Of a stretch of 64,000 bases of DNA, positions 17,340 through 27,090 are shown piece after piece. Source of the stretch: JAZIHH01 sp036678685. GTDB taxonomy: Bacteria > Bacillota > UBA4882 > UBA10575. The notes under the pieces were generated by a model, which saw only the letters and a list, made by a program, of their open reading frames with translations, was not told the origin of the DNA and made no database searches. The stretch spans positions 248,001 to 312,000 of the forward strand of contig JAZIHH010000034.1 in NCBI GenBank assembly GCA_036678685.1. The letters are read 5' to 3'. How positions within the stretch are numbered: position 1 is the stretch's first letter; every line of letters starts with the position of its first letter. The position numbers and the translations under genes are program-made.

Positions 17340-17552
17340 TCAGCGGTTTAAAATCCAGTTTTCCGCTTCCTCTTTACTGCTGAATACCTTAAAACTGTTT
17401 CCCCGGTTGGCTTCGGTGATGAATTCCCTGAACTTGCCCTTCACTCTTTGCTGATCCGCCATGACAAGTGCCACTTTTAGCCCGTAATTGCTGAACTTTT
17501 GCAGGACACTCCCGGCCAAACCCGTCCGGAGGTTAAAAAAGTCCTCCGGCAA
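17340..17552 (-). pseudogene. DUF4180 protein remnant, N-terminus missing
   Basis: The 70 readable residues match the C-terminal half of DUF4180 proteins: LPEDFFNLRTGLAG, LQKFSNYGLKVAL, FITEANRG and a final EEAENWIL. Full family members are about 110-120 residues. The frame stays open upstream (KYRQIFIQFYFT still looks related) but reaches the ribosome binding site of the divergent response-regulator gene without a start or ribosome binding site of its own. It is probably a 5'-truncated relic. Function of the family is unknown. Confidence 0.6.
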
Positions 17553-17629
17553 GGTGAAGTAAAATTGGATAAAAATTTGCCGATATTTTATGTAAGAAAA
17601 GAAGTCATTAACAAGAGCGAGGTTTCACC

Positions 17630-19463
17630 ATGTTAAAGATTTTAGTTGTCGACGACTCGGTAATGGACAGATTCATCATCAAGAGGGCGTTAAGCGAATA
17701 TTGTGTCTTGACGGCCGTTGACGGTCTGGAAGCTATGCGTGTGCTTAAAGAGGATGAGGGGATTAACTTGCTCATTCTTGATCTTGATGTGCCCAAAATG
17801 AACGGGTTTCAGGTTCTGAAAGCCCTGCCAAAAGAGGGGCGCTTCAGGAAGCCGCGCACCATAATCCTAACCGATGTTGCCAACTGGGAAAACGAAAGCA
17901 AGGGCTTGAAGCTTGGCGCCGTAGACTTTATCCGGAAACCAATCCACATGGCCTCCTTAAAAGCCAGGATCGATCTGCACGTGGCGCTTTTCCGCGCCGA
18001 GCAGGGGTTGGTGAAAGAACGGAAAACGATTGAAAAAGCATTGCATGAGAGCGAGCGAAGTAAAGCTGTTTTCCTTTCCCACCTCCCGGGACTCGCCTAC
18101 CGTTGCAATTATGATCCTGACTGGACAATGCAGTATGTATCCCAGGGCTGTTTTAACCTCACCGGTTATCCCCCGGAGAGCCTGCTCTATAACAGAGATT
18201 TGTCTTATAATGACCTCATCTCCCCCGAATACCGCGAAGCTTTATGGAATGAATGGAAACGAATTTTACCCGCTAAGCAGCCGTTTAAATATGAATACGA
18301 GATTATCACCGCTACCGGCGAGCGGAAATGGGTTTTGGAACTGGGCCAGGGGATTTACAACGAAAAAGGAGAAGTTGAAGCGCTGGAAGGAATTATTCTT
18401 GATATATCCGAACGAAAAGCAATGGAAGATACCTTGAAGTATAACAATGAGCACGTTCAATGGACCGGGTTGTATAACCGCGACTATTTGGTGTCCTTCC
18501 TTGCCAAGGAGATCAAAAGAAAGCAAGCGTCAAAAAAAGCACTCATTGGTATCAACTTGAGTATGGTCCAGCTCATAATAGCCAATTACGGGTTCCAGTA
18601 TGCGCAGAATCTGCTCAAAAAAGCCGCCGAAGCCCTGAGCCGGCATTGCGCCAGTAACCGGTTATTGTTCCATGTCCAGGAAAACCGCTTTGTTTTCTAT
18701 CTCTGCGACTACAAAGACAAAAACGAACTTGTTGGGTTTAGCAATGTCATTATCGAAACATTAGAATCCTTATTTGTGACCGACCGAATCAGCGGGGGAA
18801 TTGGGATCGTCGAAATTGAGCCGGACCTAAATGAAGCGGATATCGATCTTCTTTTGGGCAAACTCCAGATTGCCTCGGAAAGATCGGTCAACTTGGTGGG
18901 AAGAAACTTTGAGATTTGCTTTTTCGACCAAGAGCTGGAAGCTTTGGTTAACCGCGAAAGGGAGATCATGGAAGCCCTCCAAGCGATCGCCGCGGAGGAG
19001 CAGACCAATGATCAACTGTTCTTGCAATATCAGCCGATTCTGAATCTAAGAACCGGCTTAATCTGCGGCTTTGAAGCTTTGGCCAGATTAAGGACGGAGA
19101 AGCTCGGCCTGGTGTCGCCGGTTGAATTCATTCCGCTTGCGGAGAAAACAAAGCTCATTCTGGCGATTGGTGAAAAAGTGATCATGAATGCCTTCCGTTT
19201 TCTAAACAAGCTGAAGGAGAAGGGTTATGATCAAATCAGCGTCTCCATCAACGTTTCCGTGATTCAATTATTGAATCCCGACTTCGCCGACCGGCTGTTT
19301 GCGTTAATCAACGAGATGCAGGTTAATCCGAAAAATGTCGGTATTGAGATTACAGAATCGGTCTTTGCTTCCGATTTTGCCAAAATCAACAATGTGATTG
19401 GCCGACTGAGGGGTGCGGGGCTCCACGTGGCGATCGATGACTTCGGGACCGGCTATTCTTCCC
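17630..19463 (+). pseudogene. Receiver-PAS-GGDEF-EAL signalling protein, truncated by IS copy 2
   Basis: The native part is 611 residues, then nine residues are read from IS DNA before a stop. Domains are a response-regulator receiver (D51 in LDLDVPKMNG), a PAS/PAC domain near 145-265, a degenerate GGDEF domain (VQENRFVFYL where the GGDEF loop should be) and an EAL phosphodiesterase domain with GFEALARLR and DDFGTGYSS. The EAL domain stops at DDFGTGYSS, so the LPVD/KIDRSFV part is missing and cyclic-di-GMP hydrolysis is unlikely. The missing 3' part is not present at either IS flank in this window. The ATG at 17630 follows GAGCGAGG. Confidence 0.88.
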
Positions 19464-19584
19464 CGCGTATTTCGGTCAATTCGATCACCTAATACGCTTC
19501 ATGCCGATCGCGCGATACGCTTGAATCCGATCACTGATTACGGTTTAATCCGATCGCGCAATTCGGTTCATGGCGATCACTTAT
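19464..19584. repeat. Terminal array of five 23-bp GATC repeats, IS copy 2 left end
   Basis: GATC occurs at 19483, 19506, 19529, 19552 and 19575, at exact 23-bp spacing, identical to the array of copy 1. Confidence 0.9.
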
Positions 19585-19634
19585 GAGTCCAATTATGGTT
19601 TACACTGAAGGGGTATCCCCCATCTTGATTGTAA

Positions 19635-20405
19635 TCAGTCGCTCTGGTTGTTGTTAAATTCGGTCTCAGTGTCTAGAACCCTTTTAATCTTCCTCATCGA
19701 TTCACCTCGCAGCACAACTTTGTAGGCATTGTGGATGATCCTGTCTAGAATCGCATCGGCAACAGTGGAGTCTCCAAGACACTGATGCCAATGCTCTATG
19801 GGTAGTTGGCTGGCTACCAGTGTTGAATGGTACTGCGCACGGTCCTCAAGCACTTCCAAGAGATCGCGGGATTCCGCCGGAAGTAGATTGGCCAGGCCCC
19901 AATCATCGAGAATTAGTAGTTGCGCTTTCCTGACCGTTTTTAGAAGCTCGAAGTACTGCCCATCACCCTGGGCAATGGCAAGCTCACGGAGAAGTGTCGG
20001 AATGCGGTAATATTTGACCGATAGCCCCTCTCGACAGGCTGCGTTGCCCAGGGCACAGGCAAGAAAGGTTTTGCCAACACCTGTTGGACCAATGATAAGG
20101 ACGTTGTAACCTTTGCGGATCCAGTCGCAACGCAGCAACTCTTGAAAAAGCCGGCGCTTAAGTCCACGAGGATGCTCGTAGTCGATATCTTCAGGCATAG
20201 CATCAATACGAAACCGGGCTTTTTTACGCAGGCGGGCAATACGGTTAGATTCCCGCAGAGTCCATTCATGGTCCACCATTAGGGCCAGGCGTTCTTCAAA
20301 TGACAACTCGGAGATGCCTTCCGTCTGGGAATCTCTTAAGTATGCCTGAACCATGCCAGACAAGCGCATTTTGCGCATGCGCTCTAGTGTCTGTTCAGTA
20401 CCCAT
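19635..20405 (-). CDS. istB: IS21-family helper ATPase IstB, copy 2
   Basis: A 256-residue AAA+ ATPase with Walker A GPTGVGKT and Walker B LLILDDWG. It forms filaments or decamers on target DNA and stimulates IstA in the IS21 family. It overlaps the 3' end of istA by 22 bases. Two residues differ from the copy 1 protein. Confidence 0.96.
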   Translation of the reverse strand: MGTEQTLERMRKMRLSGMVQAYLRDSQTEGISELSFEERLALMVDHEWTLRESNRIARLRKKARFRIDAMPEDIDYEHPRGLKRRLFQELLRCDWIRKGYNVLIIGPTGVGKTFLACALGNAACREGLSVKYYRIPTLLRELAIAQGDGQYFELLKTVRKAQLLILDDWGLANLLPAESRDLLEVLEDRAQYHSTLVASQLPIEHWHQCLGDSTVADAILDRIIHNAYKVVLRGESMRKIKRVLDTETEFNNNQSD

Positions 20406-21937
20406 CTTTCATCACCCCCTTTCTCCGCGTAGTAAGCAGCTCCCCGGATGTTTTCGTGTTCCGGTAGTGCAAGTTGTGGGGGGTGATCAACAGGAACTCT
20501 GTCTAAGCCCTTCTCAAGGATGGATTTGATACTGCGGTATGAATAGGCGCCATAGGTAATCGCTCTTTTGCAGGCATTGTTTACCCGCTTGGCAGAATAC
20601 TTTTTGGCTAGCTGAATAAGACCCAAAACCGCACGGTATCCTTGTTCGGGGTGTTCGCACCGCTCAAACAGCCCATGGGCCCATTCTTCGGCATGTTTTC
20701 CCAACTTACCAGCCCGGGCCGCCATATCTTCCGGGCTCCGGTAAGCATACTTCTGATGGGAAGAGGGCATATGTTCCTTGATTGTTGAAAAGCGCTGGTA
20801 AGGGCCGCAGCGTTTGTGCCTGGCCACGAGCATTCCTTGATGGTAGATCTCAACTATCGTCTGAGTGGCTAAAATCTCGACAGATTTTCCAACAAGCTTG
20901 TATGGGACGCTGTAAAGGCTCTTCTCAAACTCCACATGGTAGTCCATGTGAACCGTAGCTTTCTTCCATTGGCGCATTTCATACCGCTTCTCAGGTAGAG
21001 GCTTGAGTGCCGGTTTGTCGATTTCCAGGAACCATGAGGTTCTTGAACCATGCAGTTTCTGAAAAGGACGATTATTCAACGCTTCAAGCTCTTTAAGAAC
21101 CGCGGCATTTGCCTCGTCAAGGCTAAAGAATGTGTAGTCCCTCAGGGCTGCCAAAATGTTGCGCTCCACATGAAGAACCGCGTTTTCGACTTTGGCTTTG
21201 TCATTCGGTTTGCGCACTCTCGTGGGGAGAACAACTACTCCATAGTGACGGGCCATGTCGGCATAGGTCGGATTGATCTCAGGATCATAATAATTGGCCT
21301 TTGTAACACCAGTTTTCAGGTTGTCTGGCACTACTATGACAGGTATTCCGCCAAAGAACTCAAAGGCCAAACAGTGGCCAAGAATCCAGTAATTTAGCTC
21401 CATAGCCGGAAACAGATGCGCAAAACAGTAATTACTGGCTCCTAAGACGGCTACGAACATATACGCTGGATGAATATCACCGGTAACCGGGTCGTAGATG
21501 GGAAAAGTCTGTCCAGCCCAGTCAACAAAGACCTTTTCTCCGGCCTTATGGTGCTGGCGCATGACAACATCAAGATGCTTGGCCCACTGCCGGTAATGGT
21601 AACAAAACTGTGTGTACTGAAACCCATCGGGATGTAGCTCTTTGTATTCCCACCACAGGAGTTTAAGAGTTACACCTGGTCTGGACAGCTCTTTATGAAC
21701 CTGCTGCCAATCAGGCATTACATGAGGCGGCTTTCTGGTGCTGACATCAACGTAGAGCAGTGCTTCCAGTTCCTTATCAGTCATCTGTTGCACCGATGGC
21801 CACGAAAGGCCTGCATGTGTAGCTCTTTGAATGAGGTCACTTACAGTACTGGGCGAAACATTGCAGTTAACAGCAATCTGGCGGTTACTTAACCCGTCTT
21901 GCCATTTGAGCTTTAATATTTCCAAGATTTTTCGCAC
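20384..21937 (-). CDS. istA: IS21-family DDE transposase IstA
   Basis: A 517-residue transposase. It has an N-terminal helix-turn-helix (GLSNRQIAVNCNVSPSTVSD), then an rve-type integrase core with the DDE residues visible as the Asp of VFVDWAGQT, the Asp of VVPDNLKTG and the Glu of KAKVENAV. A C-terminal Mu-like beta domain follows (YSVPYKLVGKSVEI). The start is the GTG at 21937 because AGGAGG lies six bases upstream; the ATG at 21958 is an alternative with no ribosome binding site. It binds the GATC-bearing terminal repeats and carries out strand transfer with IstB. Confidence 0.95.
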   Translation of the reverse strand: MRKILEILKLKWQDGLSNRQIAVNCNVSPSTVSDLIQRATHAGLSWPSVQQMTDKELEALLYVDVSTRKPPHVMPDWQQVHKELSRPGVTLKLLWWEYKELHPDGFQYTQFCYHYRQWAKHLDVVMRQHHKAGEKVFVDWAGQTFPIYDPVTGDIHPAYMFVAVLGASNYCFAHLFPAMELNYWILGHCLAFEFFGGIPVIVVPDNLKTGVTKANYYDPEINPTYADMARHYGVVVLPTRVRKPNDKAKVENAVLHVERNILAALRDYTFFSLDEANAAVLKELEALNNRPFQKLHGSRTSWFLEIDKPALKPLPEKRYEMRQWKKATVHMDYHVEFEKSLYSVPYKLVGKSVEILATQTIVEIYHQGMLVARHKRCGPYQRFSTIKEHMPSSHQKYAYRSPEDMAARAGKLGKHAEEWAHGLFERCEHPEQGYRAVLGLIQLAKKYSAKRVNNACKRAITYGAYSYRSIKSILEKGLDRVPVDHPPQLALPEHENIRGAAYYAEKGGDERWVLNRH

Positions 21938-22069
21938 GGATATCCTCCTCGCGGCCATAGTCTCGCATCCACCTTTCTCATCTAAGTTATCTGAGAACTT
22001 AGATTCGGTGACGCAGATGTCCTATGGCAAATTGGTGATCAAAATTGGTGATTAGAGGATACCCCGCCA

Positions 22070-22213
22070 AAAGTGATCGGTTTGAACCGTATTAGGCGAT
22101 CGGGATAAACCGTTTTGGGCGATCGGCATGAACCGTATCACGCGATCGCAATGAACCGTATTGGGTGATCGGCTTGAGCCGTATTAGGTGATCGAGATGA
22201 ACCGTATTTCGCG
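22070..22213. repeat. Terminal array of six 23-bp GATC repeats, IS copy 2 right end
   Basis: GATC occurs at 22075, 22098, 22121, 22144, 22167 and 22190, exactly 23 bp apart, inverted relative to the left array. Confidence 0.92.
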
Positions 22214-22218
22214 CCGTA
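22214..22218. repeat. CCGTA direct repeat, right member
   Basis: CCGTA abuts the outer end of IS copy 2 and equals the 5-mer abutting the outer end of copy 1 at 1575-1579. Confidence 0.6.
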
Positions 22219-22608
22219 AATTTAATGAGGTTTTCTACTATTAGGTCGCATACTAATAGTACTCTAATTTCACGACTTTGATGTTCCCCGCACCTGCCTC
22301 AAGCAGGTAGTTTGCAGTAAAAAGTGTGTATAATCATAGAGGCAAAAAAAATAAAATAGTGGAAATTAACAATGGGAGTAGTAAAAAGCTACGTTTGGCC
22401 TGGTTTATAGAAAAAGTATGTTCAATGACCAATTATAGCCATTATTTAAGTTTGGGTTATTTTTTCTTTTTATGGTGAGAACAAAAGTTTTGGCTATAGA
22501 TCTCTTTTTTCCAAGAAGCCCAATTGTCTACTTTAGAGGATGCATATACATAATGCCAATTTTGATCTCTCTTATGGGCTTGAACACTCGTGCTCTTTTT
22601 CTGAACAC
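22219..22608. other. AT-rich gene-free stretch right of IS copy 2
   Basis: About 390 bases with no supportable gene. A small hairpin, ACCTGC and GCAGGT around CTCAA, lies near 22290-22306, and a TATAAT occurs near 22329 without a fitting -35. It contains the region downstream of the deaminase gene, so a terminator or a small RNA could be here, but I see no clear one. Confidence 0.4.
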
Positions 22609-24123
22609 TCATAAACTACACCTCATTTCATTAAATTTAAGGGTGGCAAAAGTTTCCTTTTCTAGATATGAATATGGAAGCAATTGTGTTCTTAATCTGC
22701 CTTTTTTAGGATTCCATTCGATGGTATACCCCGCTTTATTTTTTCTAATCACTTTATATCCAGGACTTAATGATACTGAGAAAAGCTCGAAAAATCTTCG
22801 GGGCCCAATACCCATAAAAGGCAAAAAAGCAACACGATCTTCCCTTGCGGGATCATCACTTATAGCATCATCATGAAATTCAAAAGCTTTGCTTTTTGGA
22901 TAGGGTTCAATATAAAACACTTTCTTTATTCCTGCCGCAATAATGTGCTTCGCACAATTATGACACAGGAATGTAGTACAATACATTACTCCTCCACGTG
23001 CAGAAGTGTTTGTCCTCGCACACATCAATAAAGCTTCCATTTCTGCATGAACAACTCTGCCGTATTCGGTTATATCCTTTATTCTACTCGCTTCCAGCTT
23101 TTCCTTTATGATTTTTTTTGTTTTCGAATCGAGGTCCAGTTCTCCAATAATATCATTTATTATTCTCGCTTGTTCTATTTTATTGGAATCTCCTCCTCTC
23201 GTATAGTCTCGACCTCTACTAACATCGCATATTTCTTTATTTGTTTCATCAAAGACAGGCCAATAAAGCCCTCCACCTTTTTGAGGACAATCATTTGCTC
23301 CCGATGCTATGATTTCATTATCACACGCTATTACAGCTCCAACTTGTCTGGACAAATCAGCTGATCGTAAAGACGAAGCAAAAGCCATAAACATAGCAAA
23401 CTCATCAAAAGTAGGAGTTAGGTAAGGGTTCCCAAAGATTAAATCAAGTATTCTCCAAATACTTTTTTTAACTCTTTCTATATTGCTATCACGATCGATA
23501 AAAAAATCTGCCATTTGGAATGTATCTCGAGTATGTTGACCATGTCCATGTTTTTCATCCGCATCCCTTTCAATTAATTCTTCGGCTTGTGATTCTGTCA
23601 TGTCTTTTCCAATGAGATAATTCTTTCTCTTTTCTTGTGATGAAAAAACTCCAATTAAGTAAAAACCACATCCGTACAATTCCCTTAATCTTTCAACCTC
23701 TTCAGGATGCTTTAGTGATTTTATAATATATGCCATACGTCGTTGAGGTTTTATATCTCCTTTCTCATCAAGAACTCGCATTTTCATAATTTCCGAAGCA
23801 ATTCCTAATACTAAAACAGAATTATCACCAGTCTTTTTTCGAGCAAGATTGCCATATTCAATAAACTGTGTAATTCTCTCATATTCGTTATTATAATTGA
23901 TTTTGTTTGGAAAAAGTTGGGTAAGTATATCTTTAGAAATTGTAATCACTCTACTCTTATATTCATATTCTAGAAGTCTCTTAGTAAGGATGTTTATTAT
24001 TTCATCTAAATTTGTACCTACAGCACCAACCAAGCCAATTATTAATTCAGAATCTGAATATTTACCTTGAGATATATGATCAACCGGATAGTATTTATTA
24101 TCGACGCCTTTTTTGTAAATCAT
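22609..24123 (-). CDS. Deoxycytidylate deaminase defence protein, DcdV/AvcD type
   Basis: A 504-residue two-domain protein. The N-terminal region carries a P-loop-like GLVGAVGTN (residues 30-38) of nucleotide-kinase type, where the usual Lys is replaced. The C-terminal half is a zinc-dependent deaminase with H359-A-E361 and C387-x2-C390 (VVHAEMEAL, FLCHNCAKH). This arrangement matches the antiphage dCTP/dCMP deaminases (DcdV/AvcD, DCD) that deplete deoxycytidine nucleotides during infection. The ATG at 24123 follows GAAGGTGAG. It is AT-rich and lies 58 bases after the end of a broken gene on the same strand, suggesting a two-gene operon. In Vibrio the enzyme is restrained by a small RNA upstream; little space exists for one here unless it overlaps that gene. 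Confidence 0.82.
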   Translation of the reverse strand: MIYKKGVDNKYYPVDHISQGKYSDSELIIGLVGAVGTNLDEIINILTKRLLEYEYKSRVITISKDILTQLFPNKINYNNEYERITQFIEYGNLARKKTGDNSVLVLGIASEIMKMRVLDEKGDIKPQRRMAYIIKSLKHPEEVERLRELYGCGFYLIGVFSSQEKRKNYLIGKDMTESQAEELIERDADEKHGHGQHTRDTFQMADFFIDRDSNIERVKKSIWRILDLIFGNPYLTPTFDEFAMFMAFASSLRSADLSRQVGAVIACDNEIIASGANDCPQKGGGLYWPVFDETNKEICDVSRGRDYTRGGDSNKIEQARIINDIIGELDLDSKTKKIIKEKLEASRIKDITEYGRVVHAEMEALLMCARTNTSARGGVMYCTTFLCHNCAKHIIAAGIKKVFYIEPYPKSKAFEFHDDAISDDPAREDRVAFLPFMGIGPRRFFELFSVSLSPGYKVIRKNKAGYTIEWNPKKGRLRTQLLPYSYLEKETFATLKFNEMRCSL

Positions 24124-24181
24124 ATCATATACTCACCTTCTTTTATATTTTCTTTTTTATGTCAGCCATACGCACTTGTTT

Positions 24182-25001
24182 TTAAGGATGCCATTCTCTA
24201 ATCTGCTTTTCTCCATTATTAATCAAGATATCAAGAGAAAGCTGTGCATTAGCTTTATTAATTAAGCGCGAAGGATTCTTGGCATCTAAATAATACTCCC
24301 GGATCTTATGATATAGATCTGTGCCTCTGTCATTTCCCCAAAAGTTCTGGAGTAATTTTAATAATTTAGCTTCAGCAATCTGAAAATATACTCAGAGTAC
24401 ATCCACTCAAATAACTCTTCTATAAGCTTGTGACTTTTTCCACCATCTAAAGAAAGCGCGGCAATCTTTAGAGCTAATACATAATTACAACGCCAGACCT
24501 TCAACGGCGTACAAAAATTAAATTGTTTTTTTACGATCTTGGTTTTTATATCTAGAGGCACAGGGCCATTCTCATATCGACCAAAAGCCACGTCAGCCCA
24601 CACACGAGGATTAGTGTTATCAATCACCCGAAAGATGCTCTTTCGAAATTAGCAGCTTCATTACCAAATTTTGCAGCGAGTTCGTAGAATGCTATGTTTG
24701 GCTCTATCAAAATTCCGCAACACTGACAGAAGGCAAGTGTTGCAGCTGACACTCTATGGTCTTCTGTAATTTTGCATGATTTACCAAGAGCAAGCCACCG
24801 ACTGACTAAATTCCGATCAGCTATTAAATAAGTACCAGTATCGTAAGCTTCTTTCTGTATCAGATGAGTCATTGGATTGTATGGGTCCCCGTCCTCTATA
24901 TCAAAACCAGGAGTCAATAGGTCACGACTACGCATCATTTCAGCGAGATTGAGTAACTCGTTTGCTGCTACAGGAAACTGATGGACAACTAATTTCATCA
25001 T
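24182..25001 (-). pseudogene. Frameshifted unknown gene upstream of the deaminase
   Basis: Three consecutive reading frames join into one protein of about 273 residues if one base is added at each of two short runs: an AAA run near 24642 and a TTTT run near 24382. The joined text reads smoothly (FEKSIFRVIDNTNP and EYIFQIAEAKLLKLL). Start ATG at 25001 follows GCGAGG. The N-terminal part has LIADRNLVSRWLAL and a later IEPNIAFYELA, loosely like PIN-type nucleases, but I do not recognise the family. It could be a partner of the deaminase. Both losses are in homopolymers, so either decay or sequencing error explains them. Confidence 0.6.
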
Positions 25002-25030
25002 TTTTACCTCGCATCTGGTAACATCATTAC

Positions 25031-25049
25031 AACTGAACATAGTTCAGTT
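25031..25049. promoter_or_regulatory. Perfect inverted repeat, probable operator
   Basis: AACTGAAC and GTTCAGTT flank a three-base centre, giving a 19-bp palindrome. It lies 30 bases upstream of the start of the frameshifted gene, the position of an autoregulatory operator. No regulator gene of its own is seen next to it. Confidence 0.55.
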
Positions 25050-25153
25050 CGACCCATCCGAGTTAATGTAGTGCCAGAGATTAGTCTAAAGTTGGTTGGG
25101 TATGAACAGCTTGCCACATTGCCATAGGTAAACTCTTAATAACATTTTGCTAA

Positions 25154-25583
25154 CTAATTGTCAAAATCCCACTCTTTTTCACGGGGCTTTCCTGGCCTCA
25201 TAGGGCGAAATATGACACTTTCACCTTCTCTTTCAATTAAGGCGGCTTTGAGCAGTTGTTCCCAAGCTGTAATTGACATAATAACAAATCCATCCAAACG
25301 GTTTTCGATGGAAGGGCGATTATAGAGTTCAAGAGCAAGAATCATATTCTCCCTAGATTTTTTTACAAACCCCCGCGCGAGCTTAGAACGACAGAAAGCA
25401 CCCACTTCTCTAATAGTTTGTGTCTGGGTAATGGAGCTAAGAAACTCAGCTTCGGACATCCCAAGTACACCCTTAACCGTATACTCATCATTACCACAAG
25501 GAGAAAGATGGGAAGAAAAATATCCTTTATGTAGATATGTTTCCAAGGTTGATTTTTTCCAACCAGTGGCTGAAAGATATCTT
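25154..25583 (-). pseudogene. DUF3644-like protein fragment
   Basis: About 143 residues, from YLSATGWKKSTLETYLHKGYF to a stop. The segment SRENMILALELYNRPSIENRL followed by ITAWEQLLKAALI matches the DUF3644 domain, a family seen near defence genes. The 5' end is fused in the DNA to the truncated UvrD gene at about 25583 and has no start of its own, and the stop comes soon after the AWEQLLKA motif, so both ends look incomplete. The base composition is AT-rich here and GC-rich just beyond the joint. Confidence 0.55.
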
Positions 25584-26834
25584 CGGCGCAAAGAAGCCCC
25601 CGTCCGCCACCACCGTGTAGGGTATGTCATACCGGCCCAGGGCCTCCAGATAATTCTCAGCGTGGTATTTGACACTGCGGAAAAGGATCGCCACGCAACT
25701 ATAATTAGGGAACAACTCCTCTTCCCGCCTCTGTTTTATGATCCGGGTTACTTTCTCCGCCTCTTCGGCGCAGTTGTCGGCCTGGATCAACACCGGGGGG
25801 ATCTCCTGGGTCATTTTCCTGTTGGAAACGAGCGCTTTTTCTGTCCGTTCGGGGGCGTTATGCCGGATCAGGGAGAGAGCCGTCTCTACCAGTACGGGGG
25901 TAGCCCGGAAGTTAATATCCAGATCAATCCGGTGGGCGCCGGGAAAATCCTGTTCAAAATGGAGGAAACTGCTAGGGGTGGCGCCCCTGAACCGGTAGAT
26001 GCTCTGGTCATCATCGCCCACAGCAGTGATCCGGTAATGGAGATGAACGATCTTTTTGAAGATCTCCACCTGTAGCCGGTTGGTGTCCTGGTACTCGTCA
26101 ACCAGCAGATAGCGGTAGCGCGCGGCGATCTTCTCCCGGAGATCCTCGTGCCGGGAGAGCATCTCGTAGACGCTACTCTGAAGCATGCCGTAGTCAAGGA
26201 GCCCTTCATTCTGCAAAAGCTCCAGGTAGCGGGGGTAAGCTTCCGCCACCGCCAGATATTCCTCCACCGCCTCGGAGGTTTCCTTCTTCAGCTCCAATAG
26301 TTCGCTGCCCCGCTCCCGGATCATCGCAAGCAGGGTTTCAATGGGGAGTTTCTCTTCCGTACAGAGGTTGAAGAAGCTGATTACATCAAAAAGAAAATCG
26401 CCCAGCTTCCCTTTGGGGAAACGGTGGAGCCCCAGGTCCCGCAGGTGGGCGTAGACAAAGAGGAATTGTTCCTGCTCGTCAAGGACCTGGTAACCGCCGC
26501 CCCACGGGTGGGCGTCTGGATACTCGGTAAGCAAGGTGTTGCAGAAGGAATGAATGGTGGAGATATGCACCCGGTGGGCTGTAGAGCCCAAGAACGACCA
26601 CAGCCTGTCATAGAGTTCATCCGCGGCCTTGTTGGTAAAGGTTGTGACCAGAATCTGCTCGGGGGCCACTTGCCGCTCAGCCACCAGATAGGCGGTCCGG
26701 CGGACAATAGTGTCTGTTTTTCCGGCGCCGGGACCGGCAACAATGAGAAGAGGACCCTTGTCGTATAGGATGGCTTCACGTTGGCTGCCGGTCAAACTGT
26801 CGACAATTATTTCCCGACGGTTCTCCCCTGCCAT
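25584..26834 (-). pseudogene. UvrD/Rep-family helicase, C-terminus lost
   Basis: About 416 native residues of a superfamily 1 ATP-dependent DNA helicase. It has the Q-motif LTGSQREAI, Walker A GPGAGKT, TFTNKAADEL, Walker B LLVDEYQDTN, motif III VGDDDQSIYRFRGA and motif IV INFRAT. The sequence stops at YTVVADGGFFA, where family members continue with the second half of the motor and motifs V and VI. The joint lies at about 25583, where AT-rich DUF3644-like sequence begins. The start is the ATG at 26834 with AGAGGAT upstream; the frame to 26936 is longer but unsupported. Without motifs V-VI it should be inactive. Confidence 0.85.
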
Positions 26835-26929
26835 GACCATATCCTCTTTAATCTTTTTTGGAATGAGTTGGCTTGCCCATCCCTTACCTTGGCTTGACAG
26901 GATGACCAACAGGACTGGTGGTATATTTC

Positions 26930-27046
26930 TTACCAAGATCTTCTACATTCATTCATATTTTCCTTTTTCTCATCAATAACCGCAATCCCATAACCAATCA
27001 GACCGCCAACAATAACGTCCGATGGATAGTGGACGCCGAATCCAGC
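26930..27046 (-). pseudogene. PAP2 phosphatase C-terminal fragment
   Basis: Translation on the minus strand reads AGFGVHYPSDVIVGGLIGYG, the third PAP2 motif (H then D) and the following helix, then a charged tail and a stop. Upstream, a stop codon occurs two codons before, so only the last part of a membrane PAP2-superfamily phosphatase remains. Confidence 0.6.
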
Positions 27047-27090
27047 TAATTATTGGGGAACAGTAAATTCACCCAGGAAATCCGGAAGAA

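Larger units (their letters stand above)
19464..22213 (-). mobile_element. IS21-family element, copy 2, complete
   Basis: A 2750-bp element with CGCG at both ends, inverted multi-repeat termini, istA and istB in the usual order and overlap. It is complete by appearance and could supply transposase to copy 1. The left flank is TTCCC inside the EAL gene and the right flank is CCGTA; no target duplication joins these two. The two copies lie in the same orientation. Confidence 0.95.

Noticed and set aside
22472..22876. 134-codon plus-strand frame right of IS copy 2
   Set aside because: Most of it overlaps the deaminase gene on the other strand; no start signal.
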